From: Alphaproteobacteria bacterium RIFCSPHIGHO2_02_FULL_46_13
GTDB lineage: Bacteria > Pseudomonadota > Alphaproteobacteria > Micavibrionales > Micavibrionaceae
Length of the DNA: 45,186 bases
Reading direction: 5' to 3'
Assembly: GCA_001767915.1 (NCBI GenBank)
Contig: MEMI01000050.1
Coordinates: 27,499 to 72,684 of the forward strand
The notes beneath the pieces are model-generated. The model did not search any database and was not told the DNA's origin. It was given only the letters and a program-made list of their open reading frames with translations. A program made the translations under genes and the position numbers. Positions 1 to 7,937 of this stretch are shown piece after piece; within the stretch, counting starts at the first letter, position 1; each line of letters opens with the position of its first letter.

Positions 1-1
1 G

Positions 2-304
2 TTACGTATTTGATGTATCGGCATCTTTGGGGGCGCGATGGATCAGATATAGATTTCTGAAATAAATAATAAACCCAGTTGATTGACCAAGCATAATGAC
101 GGGATCTTGGCGCCAGATGGCATAGGCCAATAAGATTAAACTTCCTGCGATGCTGAAATACCAGAATGATTGTGGGATCACGCTTTTTCTCTCTTTTTCA
201 GATGCAATCCATTGCACCAAAAAACGCATAAAAAACATTCCTTGTCCTAGAAACCCAATAGTAAGCCATATGGTTGTAGTTGTTATTTCGAATGGAAAAG
301 TCAT
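2..304 (-). CDS. Lipid-A-disaccharide synthase N-terminal-domain (LAB_N) membrane protein
   Basis: A 100-residue integral membrane protein that matches the stand-alone LAB_N domain by the pattern W...GFLGQGMFFMRFLVQW near residues 13-32, followed by a short basic loop (ASEKERKSVIP), SFWYFSIAG and a final GQSTGFIIYFRNL stretch. About three membrane segments are visible. Stand-alone LAB_N proteins are commonly encoded next to polyprenyl-phosphate glycosyltransferases, and here the gene follows a GT2 gene by 8 bases on the same strand, so the two are probably one operon acting on lipid-linked sugar or lipid A. The biochemical role of stand-alone LAB_N proteins is not established. The stop codon lies at the very window edge, and the gene is complete. 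Confidence 0.85.
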   Translation of the reverse strand: MTFPFEITTTTIWLTIGFLGQGMFFMRFLVQWIASEKERKSVIPQSFWYFSIAGSLILLAYAIWRQDPVIMLGQSTGFIIYFRNLYLIHRAPKDADTSNT

Positions 305-312
305 AGGTTAAA

Positions 313-1044
313 TTATCTCTCTTTTTTATATTCTGATGTTATTGGCAAAAGGCTCGCGCGGCGTTGCAACCACATGACGCCCATTAAATCCGCGATGCCC
401 ACAATGGCGCGGTTGAAATTGGTGTATTTTGAAGTGCCTGTTGTGCGCGGTCTGTGGGACACGCCGACATGTGCCAGCCTTACGCCATTCCGGATCATAA
501 GTGCCGGAAGGAAACGGTGCATGTGATTAAAGAATGGGAGTTCCAGATAATCAGTACGGGTGAACATTTTCAATGAACATCCGGTGTCGGGTGTGCTGTC
601 TTTTAAAAGATATGCGCGCAGGCGATTGGCAAAACGGGATGCAAAGCGACGTCCGAAATTATCCTGACGTTTTGTGCGGCGACCGGTAATCATGACTTTT
701 GCGCCTGATATTGTCTCGGTCTTATAGAGATCATAAAGCGCAGGAATATCTGCGGGGTCATTTTGTCCATCGCCGTCCAATGTTGCGATGACCTCATTTG
801 TGGCGGCTCTAATCCCTGTGAGCAGCGCAGTCGATTGACCGCTGCGGCGGTCATGTTGCAGAACGCGCAGCATCGGGAATTGGGTAGTCAGTTGGGTCAG
901 AACAGCATAAGTATTGTCGGTGCTTCCGTCATCGATATAGATTATTTCTGTAATAGGGGATGTCGTTGCTGCTAAGGCAATTTCATTGATTAAGGGGGCA
1001 ATATTGCCTTCCTCATTCATAACTGGGACAATAACGGATATCAA
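313..1044 (-). CDS. GT2 family glycosyltransferase (DPM1/ArnC-like)
   Basis: A 243-residue GT-A fold glycosyltransferase. It begins with ISVIVPVMNEEGN, has the nucleotide-sugar motif IDDGSTDNT around residues 37-45 and the metal-binding DGDGQNDPADI around residues 90-100. The C-terminal RPRTTGTSKY motif is typical of polyprenyl-phosphate sugar transferases of the DPM1/ArnC group. It lacks the clear C-terminal double membrane anchor of ArnC, so it may act as a peripheral membrane enzyme. The start is a TTG codon chosen because a strong GGAGG Shine-Dalgarno sequence sits 8 bases upstream. The LAB_N gene follows 8 bases downstream, which supports transfer of a sugar to a lipid carrier for cell-envelope modification. 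The exact sugar cannot be read from sequence. Confidence 0.88.
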   Translation of the reverse strand: MISVIVPVMNEEGNIAPLINEIALAATTSPITEIIYIDDGSTDNTYAVLTQLTTQFPMLRVLQHDRRSGQSTALLTGIRAATNEVIATLDGDGQNDPADIPALYDLYKTETISGAKVMITGRRTKRQDNFGRRFASRFANRLRAYLLKDSTPDTGCSLKMFTRTDYLELPFFNHMHRFLPALMIRNGVRLAHVGVSHRPRTTGTSKYTNFNRAIVGIADLMGVMWLQRRASLLPITSEYKKER

Positions 1045-1074
1045 AGCAATAGCCTCCGGCCAAACAAATATGAT

Positions 1075-1094
1075 GCAGGGGAAAATTCCCCTGC
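1075..1094 (-). terminator. Hairpin after the Crp/Fnr gene, possible terminator
   Basis: GCAGGGGAAAATTCCCCTGC is a perfect inverted repeat (8-bp stem with a 4-base loop) between the end of the Crp/Fnr gene and the start of the glycosyltransferase gene. On the minus strand it is followed only by a moderately T-rich stretch, so termination is plausible but not certain. It also lies just upstream of the glycosyltransferase Shine-Dalgarno. Confidence 0.4.
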
Positions 1095-1184
1095 CTCTTT
1101 AATCGCACGGAAATTAACACGAAAGCGGATAATCTGAATAGAGGGAAAGTGTGATAGAAATGTAACAGTTATAAATTGTCATAT

Positions 1185-1943
1185 TTATTGAGTAGCACAA
1201 CTCGCTTTTGACTTTAAATCTTTGCATGGAAATTCGGATGAGCAGGCCGCGCAGGAAAATTCAATCAGTTGTCTGACATTATTTAAAGAGATGGTTGATC
1301 CGTTGATTTCCAGACCTGTAGCCTCCTTTAGTTTGCTCAAAGCGCGAGAGAAGGTTTCGGGTTGCATGCCCAAACGTGCAGCCACAAGGCTTTTATCATA
1401 GGGGAGTTGGATCTTGGCTGGGCCTTCTTCTCTTTGATTGGTCAGGCGAAGAAGGAAGCAACCGATGCGTTGCGGGGCGTTTTGAACCACCAGATGTTCA
1501 AGCTCACGGTCTTGTTGACGTCTGACTTTTGCCATGTGATAGAGCATAGCGGACGCCATTTTCGGATTGTCGTCAATCTCGGATTTCAGAAGATTTAAAG
1601 GGATGGAGATAAGTTTGGTTTGCTCAACGGCTTCAGCGCTATAAGGATATTTATTATCATCGAAAACACTGGTTTCGCCCAGCAGATGACCCGCGGGCAA
1701 AATATCGATAATCGCCTGACTTCCGTCCAAAGTTTCGCGGAAAAGTTTGACCCATCCGCCGAGAACCATAAAAAACCGCTTCGCTGGTTCTTCGTGTACG
1801 AACAGAATTTGGCCTTTTTCAACGGATATGATGTTGGATTGCGCCACAAATTGGGTCAGAGATGTTGGCTCGCAATTCTCAAAAACAGGCGATTTTTCTA
1901 GGATCTTTAAAATTGCTTCAGATTCGCCCATTTTGTTGACCAT
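1185..1943 (-). CDS. Crp/Fnr-family regulator with C-terminal four-cysteine cluster
   Basis: A 252-residue Crp/Fnr regulator: cyclic-nucleotide-binding-type beta roll (residues about 20-115), long dimer helix (about 125-155) and a winged helix-turn-helix (about 182-205). The recognition helix PETFSR (E196, S199, R200) is the ExxSR signature of FNR-class proteins, which read TTGAT-N4-ATCAA. Unlike classic proteobacterial FNR/FnrN there is no N-terminal cysteine cluster. Instead the last 22 residues hold C231, C234, C240 and C249 (C-X2-C-X5-C-X8-C). Bacillus subtilis Fnr ligates its 4Fe-4S cluster through a similar C-terminal cysteine group. The gene is divergent from the cbb3 oxidase operon, and an FNR box sits between them, which suggests an oxygen sensor controlling that operon and itself. 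An alternative start lies 4 codons downstream. Confidence 0.88.
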   Translation of the reverse strand: MVNKMGESEAILKILEKSPVFENCEPTSLTQFVAQSNIISVEKGQILFVHEEPAKRFFMVLGGWVKLFRETLDGSQAIIDILPAGHLLGETSVFDDNKYPYSAEAVEQTKLISIPLNLLKSEIDDNPKMASAMLYHMAKVRRQQDRELEHLVVQNAPQRIGCFLLRLTNQREEGPAKIQLPYDKSLVAARLGMQPETFSRALSKLKEATGLEINGSTISLNNVRQLIEFSCAACSSEFPCKDLKSKASCATQ

Positions 1944-1993
1944 CCATCTTCAAAAAATGTTTATTTTTAATCTCTATGTATATGTTCGTGAAT

Positions 1994-2007
1994 TTGACAT
2001 TAGTCAA
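1994..2007. promoter_or_regulatory. FNR box between the fnr-like gene and the cco operon
   Basis: TTGACATTAGTCAA is a perfect inverted repeat of the FNR type (TTGAC, 4-base spacer, GTCAA). It lies 51 bases upstream of the regulator start codon and about 90 bases upstream of the first gene of the oxidase operon, so it can serve both directions. The spacing to a plus-strand -10-like element is 22 bases, as in class II FNR-activated promoters. Confidence 0.8.
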
Positions 2008-2029
2008 GGAAGTGTTACGAGGGACAAGA

Positions 2030-2042
2030 CATTATATGCGCG
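2030..2042 (+). promoter_or_regulatory. Predicted class II FNR-dependent promoter of the cco operon
   Basis: A CATTAT -10-like hexamer at 2030-2035 starts 22 bases after the FNR box, which puts transcription start near 2042 with the box centred near -41.5. This predicted start is incompatible with the ATG codons further upstream (1976 and 2036) being the translation start of the first operon gene. Confidence 0.45.
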
Positions 2043-2095
2043 TAAAATCTCCGATTTCCAGAAAATCATCAGGAAAAGGGGGCGCGAGGATCATT

Positions 2096-2824
2096 TTGAC
2101 AGACATAATGCAAAGCATGGGCAATTGTTTACAAGGGGTTAGTCAGGGGTTGAACCTGTCTCACGGTCTTGCGGCGAGCCTGTTTGTTGCAGGGTTAGTC
2201 AGTGGCTTTACCCATTGCATGGCGATGTGCGGACCTTTTGTCATTTCCCAAACCGGAAAAGTTGAAAAATTAAGAGACGTGGCGTTATTACCATATCATT
2301 TTGGACGATTGACGACATACACGCTTATGGCGGCACTTTTATATAGTGTCCTGAATCTGGTATTTTTATTTATGCCGATACGCTCTTTTATCATTGCGCC
2401 GATCTTGCTGACTGCGGCGTTGATTTTTCTGATCAATGCCTTTCCGCAAATCGCAAAATATTTTTCATGGGCGACCACTTTTAAAATCAGTTTGCCGTAT
2501 CGGTATGTCAGTGGGTTATTTAGTCAATTATCACAAGACCCAACAACGGTCAAAAAATTTATGATGGGTCTGATTTTGGGTTTCATGCCATGCGGCATGG
2601 TGACCTCTGCTTTGATGGCTTCTGCGACGGCTCCCGATGTGATGGGAGCCGCATTTGCGATGATGGCATTTGGCGCGGGAACTATTCCCGCATTGATGGT
2701 GACTGGCTTTGCAGGCAAAGCACTGCAACTCAAATACCCGATGGTGATGCCCCGATTGACCAAGGCGATGATGGTCTGGAGCAGCGCGTGGCTGATGATC
2801 ATGGCCGGAATAATTTTGACTTAG
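2096..2824 (+). CDS. DsbD_2 / sulfite-exporter-TauE-SafE-like membrane protein of the cbb3 cluster
   Basis: A roughly 242-residue polytopic membrane protein with the hallmark [11 protein letters not shown] (H40, C41, C45) in its first helix and a second [13 protein letters not shown] motif in the second half, typical of DsbD_2/SafE-like proteins found near cytochrome oxidase and copper genes. Family knowledge suggests metal (copper) handling or a cytochrome maturation role, and no substrate is proven. It is the first gene of the oxidase operon, ending 19 bases before ccoN. I place the start at TTG 2096 because GAGGA lies 5 bases upstream; ATG 2108 is the alternative. Longer versions starting at 1976 would run through the FNR box and the predicted transcription start. 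Confidence 0.8.
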   Translation: MTDIMQSMGNCLQGVSQGLNLSHGLAASLFVAGLVSGFTHCMAMCGPFVISQTGKVEKLRDVALLPYHFGRLTTYTLMAALLYSVLNLVFLFMPIRSFIIAPILLTAALIFLINAFPQIAKYFSWATTFKISLPYRYVSGLFSQLSQDPTTVKKFMMGLILGFMPCGMVTSALMASATAPDVMGAAFAMMAFGAGTIPALMVTGFAGKALQLKYPMVMPRLTKAMMVWSSAWLMIMAGIILT

Positions 2825-2843
2825 ACTTAACCGAGGACGAAAA

Positions 2844-4325
2844 ATGACAACAAACACGATAGAAAAACCAGATTACAATTTTGACATTGTCAAACTGTTT
2901 ACGCTCGCCACTTGTTTTTGGGGTGTGGTCGGAATGCTCGGAGGGGTTCTGATTGCCCTTCAACTGGCATTCCCTGCGCTCAACTTTGAGCCTTACCTGA
3001 ATTTTGGTCGTTTGCGCCCGTTGCATACGTCAGGCGTGGTTTTTGCCTTTGGTGGAAATGCGTTATTTGCCACCAGTTATTACATTGTTCAACGTACCTG
3101 TCAGGTTCGTTTATGGTGCGATAAGCTGGCAAGCTTTACCTTCTGGGGGTATCAGTCCTTTATCGTGATGGCCGCGCTGGGCTATGTTCTTGGGGTCACT
3201 CAAGGAAAAGAATATGCAGAGCCTGAATGGTATGCCGATCTTTGGCTCACTGTTGTTTGGGTGTCTTATTTATTGGTCTTCTTGGGTACAGTGATTAAAC
3301 GGAAAGAGCCGCATTTATATGTTGCCAACTGGTTCTTCCTTGCTTTTATTATTACCGTTGCTGTTCTTCACCTTGGAAATAACCTGTCGATCCCTGTCGA
3401 ACTGTTCGGAGCAAAGAGCTATTCCGTTCCTGCGGGTGTTCAAAGTGCCATGATCCAATGGTGGTATGGACACAATGCGGTTGGTTTCTTCCTGACCGCC
3501 GGTTTCTTGGGTATGATGTATTACTTCGTGCCAAAACGTGCCGAGCGTCCTGTTTACTCATACCGCTTGTCTATCGTTCACTTCTGGTCATTGATTTTCA
3601 TCTATATCTGGGCGGGCCCCCACCATTTGCACTACACAGCTCTTCCAGGCTGGGCGCAGACATTGGGTATGACCTTCTCGATCATGTTGTGGATGCCAAG
3701 CTGGGGCGGGATGATCAATGGTGTCATGACACTCTCGGGCGCATGGCATAAACTCCGCAAAGACCCTGTGCTTCAATTCTTGATCGTGTCACTTGCGTTC
3801 TATGGAATGAGCACATTCGAAGGGCCTTTGATGTCTATCCGTGCTGTGAACTCTCTTTCACACTACACAGACTGGACAGTTGGTCACGTTCACTCCGGTG
3901 CTTTGGGATGGGTTGGGTTTATCACCTTTGGTTGCCTCTATTACCTCGTCCCGAAACTCTGGAATCGTTCAGAAGTTTATTCTTTGAAACTCGTTAGCCT
4001 TCACCTCTGGGTTGCTACATTCGGTATTGTTCTCTATATCGCCGCAATGTGGGTATCCGGTATTATGCAAGGTCTGATGTGGCGTTCATATAATGACATG
4101 GGCTTCCTCAACTATTCATTCGTTGAGACAGTCGTGGCGATGCACCCATTCTATATCATCCGTTCTTTGGGTGGTCTGATGTACCTCTCTGGAACATTGA
4201 TCATGTGTTACAACTTCTACCGCACCATCAAAGGCGATGTTGCAGCAGGTGAAGTTGATAAAGATGGTCAACCTCGTATCGCCGTAAATACTGGCCGCAC
4301 ACCACAATTTCAGCCAGCAGAATAA
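2844..4325 (+). CDS. ccoN: cbb3-type cytochrome c oxidase subunit I
   Basis: The 493-residue catalytic subunit of the high-affinity cbb3 oxidase, an inner-membrane haem-copper oxidase reducing O2 to water while pumping protons. Visible ligands are H61 (RPLHTSG, low-spin haem b), H210 (WYGHNAVGF) and H260/H261 (AGPHHLHY) for CuB, Y254 as the expected cross-linked tyrosine in the preceding helix, and H348/H350 ([10 protein letters not shown]) for the haems. Length and spacing agree with known CcoN proteins, with all key residues shifted by about three relative to the Pseudomonas stutzeri enzyme. GAGGA precedes the ATG. It is followed 14 bases later by ccoO. Confidence 0.97.
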   Translation: MTTNTIEKPDYNFDIVKLFTLATCFWGVVGMLGGVLIALQLAFPALNFEPYLNFGRLRPLHTSGVVFAFGGNALFATSYYIVQRTCQVRLWCDKLASFTFWGYQSFIVMAALGYVLGVTQGKEYAEPEWYADLWLTVVWVSYLLVFLGTVIKRKEPHLYVANWFFLAFIITVAVLHLGNNLSIPVELFGAKSYSVPAGVQSAMIQWWYGHNAVGFFLTAGFLGMMYYFVPKRAERPVYSYRLSIVHFWSLIFIYIWAGPHHLHYTALPGWAQTLGMTFSIMLWMPSWGGMINGVMTLSGAWHKLRKDPVLQFLIVSLAFYGMSTFEGPLMSIRAVNSLSHYTDWTVGHVHSGALGWVGFITFGCLYYLVPKLWNRSEVYSLKLVSLHLWVATFGIVLYIAAMWVSGIMQGLMWRSYNDMGFLNYSFVETVVAMHPFYIIRSLGGLMYLSGTLIMCYNFYRTIKGDVAAGEVDKDGQPRIAVNTGRTPQFQPAE

Positions 4326-4339
4326 TTAAGGAGTTTATA

Positions 4340-5086
4340 ATGAATTTAAAAAGTCACGCATTTTTAGAGAAAAATTCCATTGTTCTCTTGCTCATGATTA
4401 TCGTTGTCGTTCTGATCGGAGGGATTATCGAGATTATTCCTCTGTTCAGACAGGAAACAGTGATCGAACCTGTAGAAGGGATGCGCCCTTATACACCGCT
4501 CGAGCTGGCTGGTTTCAACATCTATATCCGCGAAGGATGTTATAACTGTCACTCGCAACAAATTCGTCCTTTGCGCGATGAAGTTGCCCGTTACGGTCAC
4601 TACTCCCTCGCCGCGGAAAGCATGTATGACCACCCATTCCAATGGGGATCAAAACGCACTGGCCCTGATCTGGCTCGCGTTGGTGGTAAATATTCCGACG
4701 CATGGCATGTGGCTCACTTAACCGCGCCAAGATCAGTTGTACCTGAATCGATCATGCCGACTTATGCATTTCTCAAACATAATGCAGCAAAAATCGAAGA
4801 TCTGGATAAGCATCTTAAAGCACTCCGTCTTGTCGGTGTACCTTACACAGATGACATGATTGCCAATGCGGTGAATGATGCAACCATTCAGGCAACGGGT
4901 GATCCATCAACAGATGCTTCAGGTTTGTTAGGTCGTTATGGTTCTAAAACCATTGCTCGTGATTTTGATGGTCAGGCGAATGTTGTCTCTGAAATGGATG
5001 CCTTGATTGCCTATCTGCAAGTTCTTGGAACAATGGTTGATTTCAAAGCGACCAAAGAGGTTGAAGCGGAGGCCATGAAAAAATGA
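4340..5086 (+). CDS. ccoO: cbb3-type cytochrome c oxidase subunit II (monohaem cytochrome c)
   Basis: A 248-residue membrane-anchored cytochrome c of the cbb3 oxidase. A single N-terminal membrane helix (residues about 14-34) is followed by the haem motif GCYNCHSQQ (C67, C70, H71). A SIMPTYAF segment supplies the likely distal methionine. It passes electrons from CcoP to the haem-copper centre of CcoN. A strong AAGGAG site precedes the ATG, and the stop overlaps the start of ccoQ (ATGA). Confidence 0.96.
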   Translation: MNLKSHAFLEKNSIVLLLMIIVVVLIGGIIEIIPLFRQETVIEPVEGMRPYTPLELAGFNIYIREGCYNCHSQQIRPLRDEVARYGHYSLAAESMYDHPFQWGSKRTGPDLARVGGKYSDAWHVAHLTAPRSVVPESIMPTYAFLKHNAAKIEDLDKHLKALRLVGVPYTDDMIANAVNDATIQATGDPSTDASGLLGRYGSKTIARDFDGQANVVSEMDALIAYLQVLGTMVDFKATKEVEAEAMKK

Positions 5087-5232
5087 AAGAAATATTTGCA
5101 AGCGCAGAAGTTGGTTTGATTGGCCTCGCTATTTTTATAACCCTGTTTTCAGTTGTTCTGTTCTGGGTTTTAAAACCAGGTGCCAAGGAGCATTTCAAAA
5201 AATTCGGTGAAATACCATTAAAGGACGAATAA
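5083..5232 (+). CDS. ccoQ: CcoQ-type small subunit of cbb3 oxidase
   Basis: A 49-residue open reading frame starting inside the ccoO stop (ATGA overlap) and ending one base before ccoP. It reads [15 protein letters not shown], then a single hydrophobic helix ending FWVLKPGAK and a short charged tail. Size, position and the FWVL-KPGAK ending are characteristic of CcoQ/FixQ, which stabilises the association of CcoP with the CcoNO core. Its short length makes it easy to miss in gene calling. Confidence 0.9.
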   Translation: MKEIFASAEVGLIGLAIFITLFSVVLFWVLKPGAKEHFKKFGEIPLKDE

Positions 5233-5233
5233 C

Positions 5234-6172
5234 ATGACAGACGATCACAAAAAAGTTGAAAAAGATGAAATCTCAGGTGTCGATACAACCGGACATGAAT
5301 GGGATGGTTTGAAAGAATTGAATAACCCTCTGCCACGTTGGTGGGTATGGGTGTTCGTTGCTTGCTGTGTTTGGGCAGCGTGGTATTGGGTCGTTTATCC
5401 AGCTTGGCCAACACTCGCAGGGGCAACAAAAGGCTCGTCAGGCTATACGCAATATGATGAACTGAAGGAAAATCAGGCTGAAATTATTGAGCGTCAGAAA
5501 GCCTATCTCGATAAATTCAATGAATCTTCGTTTGAAGAAGTTATGAAAGATCCTGAACTTTATTCATTCGCGGTTGCGGGTGGTAGTGCAGCATTTAAAG
5601 ATAACTGTGCGACATGCCATGGTACAGGCGCCGAAGGTAGTAAAGGTTTTCCAAACCTGAATGATGATGATTGGTTATGGGGTGGTAAAGTCGGTGATAT
5701 TTACCAAACCATTTCCTATGGTATCCGTTCCGGTCATGACGAAGCCCGCACGTCCCAAATGCCATCTTTTGGTAAAGATGCGATCTTGAAAAAAGAAGAA
5801 ATCGATTCAGTTGTTGATTATGTTCTGGGTTTATCAGAAGGTAAGAGCAATGACAAAATGCCGGGATATGCGATTTTCCAATCTAATTGCGCGGCTTGCC
5901 ATGGTGAAGATGCCAAGGGTGGACGTGATTTCGGTGCGCCTAACCTCACTGACTCTATCTGGCTGTATGGTGCTACAAAAGAAGACATCACCAGTTCTGT
6001 CTATAATGCTCACGCAGGTGTAATGCCAGCTTGGCAGTCTCGCTTGGGCGATAGCACAGTGCGTCAATTGGCGATTTATGTGCACCAATTGGGTGGCGGT
6101 GAAAAAGACGTTCCAAAAGCCGTGGTTGAGACAGATCCGGTTATCGTTGAGACTGCTCCAAAAGCGGAATAG
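5234..6172 (+). CDS. ccoP: cbb3-type cytochrome c oxidase subunit III (dihaem cytochrome c)
   Basis: A 312-residue dihaem subunit. The N-terminus carries the CcoP pattern DGLKELNNPLPRWW followed by one membrane helix (about 37-57). Two cytochrome c domains follow, with CATCH (C125, C128, H129) and CAACH (C219, C222, H223). QMPSFG and GVMPAW segments provide the probable methionine ligands. It accepts electrons from soluble or membrane cytochrome c and passes them to CcoO. It starts one base after the ccoQ stop, so translation is likely coupled. Confidence 0.96.
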   Translation: MTDDHKKVEKDEISGVDTTGHEWDGLKELNNPLPRWWVWVFVACCVWAAWYWVVYPAWPTLAGATKGSSGYTQYDELKENQAEIIERQKAYLDKFNESSFEEVMKDPELYSFAVAGGSAAFKDNCATCHGTGAEGSKGFPNLNDDDWLWGGKVGDIYQTISYGIRSGHDEARTSQMPSFGKDAILKKEEIDSVVDYVLGLSEGKSNDKMPGYAIFQSNCAACHGEDAKGGRDFGAPNLTDSIWLYGATKEDITSSVYNAHAGVMPAWQSRLGDSTVRQLAIYVHQLGGGEKDVPKAVVETDPVIVETAPKAE

Positions 6173-6201
6173 TAAAAAATGTAAGTTAAAGGGTGTAATC
6201 A

Positions 6202-7671
6202 ATGGGATGCGGCTCGAAAGATGGTCAATGTAAAAATGGTTCTTGTAGTACAGCTGTGCCCGATGATGACCTCCAACTTTTTAAGAAACAGGAAATAATT
6301 TATCCGAAGAAGGTCAAGGGGAAATTTCGTACCATTAAATGGGTGACGATGATTGTCTGCTTGGCCTTTTATTATTTGGCACCTTTTATTCGCTGGGATC
6401 GGGGGCCAAATGCCCCCGATCAGGCCATTATGATTGACCTGAATAAAGGTCGTGCCTATTGGTTCTGGTTCGAAATCTGGCCTCAGGAAGTTTATATCCT
6501 GACAGGTATATTGATTATTGCGGCGATTGCCTTGTTTTTTGTTACCAGTCTGTTCGGGCGTGTGTGGTGTGGGTTCCTTTGCTTCCAAACAGTTTGGACG
6601 GACTTGTTCGTATGGGTTGAACGGATCATTCAAGGTGATAGTTTTCAACGCAGAAAATTGCATGAAGGCCCATGGACGTTCGAGAAATTCTTCAAACTTT
6701 TAGCAACTCATTTATCGTGGCTTGCCATCTCGTGGGTGACTGCAGGGTCATTCGTTTTATATTTTACTGATGCGCCGACATTGGTGAAGAGTTTTTTCGA
6801 ATTCAATGTATCTTCAACCGTTCTGGCCTTTATCATTGGGTTGACATCATCCACTTATCTTCTCGCGGGGTTTGCGCGCGAACAGGTTTGTACGTATATG
6901 TGTCCCTATGCGCGTTTCCAATCGGCGATGTTTGATAAAGACACCTTGATTATCAGCTATGATCAAAAACGTGGTGAGCCACGCGGTAAGCATAAAAAAG
7001 GTGCGGATTGGACAGGATTAGGTGACTGTGTGGATTGTACCGCCTGCGTACAAGTCTGCCCCACTGGGATTGATATTCGTGATGGCTTACAAATGGAATG
7101 TATTGCCTGCGGTCTTTGTATTGATGCCTGTGATGAGGTGATGGATAAGGTCGGACTTCCACGCGGCCTTATTGCCTATCACACCGAGCGCTATTTTGAT
7201 GAGCGGACACATGAGAAAACCGAGAAAATCAGATTTATTCGTCCGCGCACGATTTATTATGCGGTTATTTTGACGGTCGTTGTGTCTGTCATGTTATATG
7301 CCCTGATTGCAAGGTCACAACTGGAACTTGCGGTGTTGCATGACCGGAACCCGCTTTTTGTTACCCTCTCGAACGGAGATATTCGCAACGGATATGAAAT
7401 CAAGATTTTGAATAAAACACATGAACACCGCCATTATACCCTGAAGGTTGAGGGGATTGATAATGCGACCATCAAAGTCAATGCCGCGGGGAATGTGTCC
7501 ACAGACCAGATTTATGTCGAGGCCGATAGTGTCGGGCAGTATAAAGTGTTCGTCGAATCTAAAATCAAACCCCAAGAACCATTTGATATAGAATTTTATC
7601 TGATTGATAATGAAACAGGTCAAAAAGTAGAACATGAAACAATGTTTATTACCCAGAGGAGCACAGAATGA
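6202..7671 (+). CDS. ccoG: cbb3 oxidase accessory protein CcoG/FixG (membrane iron-sulfur protein)
   Basis: A 489-residue polytopic protein with a duplicated bacterial ferredoxin domain: C276, C279, C282, C286 and C300, C303, C306, C310. Further conserved cysteines are in membrane-proximal motifs, VWCGFLC (C123, C127) and VCTYMCPYA (C230, C234). A C-terminal immunoglobulin-like periplasmic domain follows the last helix. CcoG family members are implicated in copper reduction for cbb3 assembly. Oddities: an N-terminal cysteine-rich tail (C3, C10, C15) and phenylalanine where the first membrane motif usually has proline after the second cysteine. It lies 29 bases after ccoP and overlaps the next gene by 4 bases. 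Confidence 0.95.
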   Translation: MGCGSKDGQCKNGSCSTAVPDDDLQLFKKQEIIYPKKVKGKFRTIKWVTMIVCLAFYYLAPFIRWDRGPNAPDQAIMIDLNKGRAYWFWFEIWPQEVYILTGILIIAAIALFFVTSLFGRVWCGFLCFQTVWTDLFVWVERIIQGDSFQRRKLHEGPWTFEKFFKLLATHLSWLAISWVTAGSFVLYFTDAPTLVKSFFEFNVSSTVLAFIIGLTSSTYLLAGFAREQVCTYMCPYARFQSAMFDKDTLIISYDQKRGEPRGKHKKGADWTGLGDCVDCTACVQVCPTGIDIRDGLQMECIACGLCIDACDEVMDKVGLPRGLIAYHTERYFDERTHEKTEKIRFIRPRTIYYAVILTVVVSVMLYALIARSQLELAVLHDRNPLFVTLSNGDIRNGYEIKILNKTHEHRHYTLKVEGIDNATIKVNAAGNVSTDQIYVEADSVGQYKVFVESKIKPQEPFDIEFYLIDNETGQKVEHETMFITQRSTE

Positions 7672-7937
7672 GTGATTCTACCAATATTGAAAATCCTCAA
7701 CCAAAGGATGGAAAACGCATTTTGTTGGCTTTCCTGTCCTTTTTTATTGTTTTTGCTTCAGTGGATGCCTTTTTTGTTTATAAAGCTATATCAACGTTAC
7801 CGGGCGTTGTCTCAGAGAACGCCTATGAAATCGGCTTGAATTATAATAAAATTATAGCTGAAGCCAAAAAACGAGAATTAGAAAAAAATGAGCACAGCCA
7901 CAGCACACATACAGCCCCAAAATCTGAATCAAAATGA
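7668..7937 (+). CDS. ccoH: FixH-like protein, short form
   Basis: An 89-residue protein corresponding to only the N-terminal part of FixH/CcoH: a cytoplasmic GKR start, one membrane helix (about 18-40) and the family motif VSENAYEIGLNYNKIIAEAKKRE. Typical FixH proteins are much longer, with a periplasmic beta domain, and here that domain is replaced by a short histidine- and lysine-containing tail (KNEHSHSTHTAPK). The gene starts within the ccoG stop (ATGA) and overlaps the next gene by 50 bases. FixH is needed for cbb3 assembly together with FixI. The short form may keep only the membrane interaction. Whether the loss is old or strain specific cannot be told from one sequence. Confidence 0.8.
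   Translation: MSDSTNIENPQPKDGKRILLAFLSFFIVFASVDAFFVYKAISTLPGVVSENAYEIGLNYNKIIAEAKKRELEKNEHSHSTHTAPKSESK

Noticed and set aside
1976-2095. Longer N-terminus for the first cco operon gene from ATG 1976 or 2036
   Set aside because: It would translate through the FNR box and the predicted transcription start, and the added residues are basic and unlike the family.
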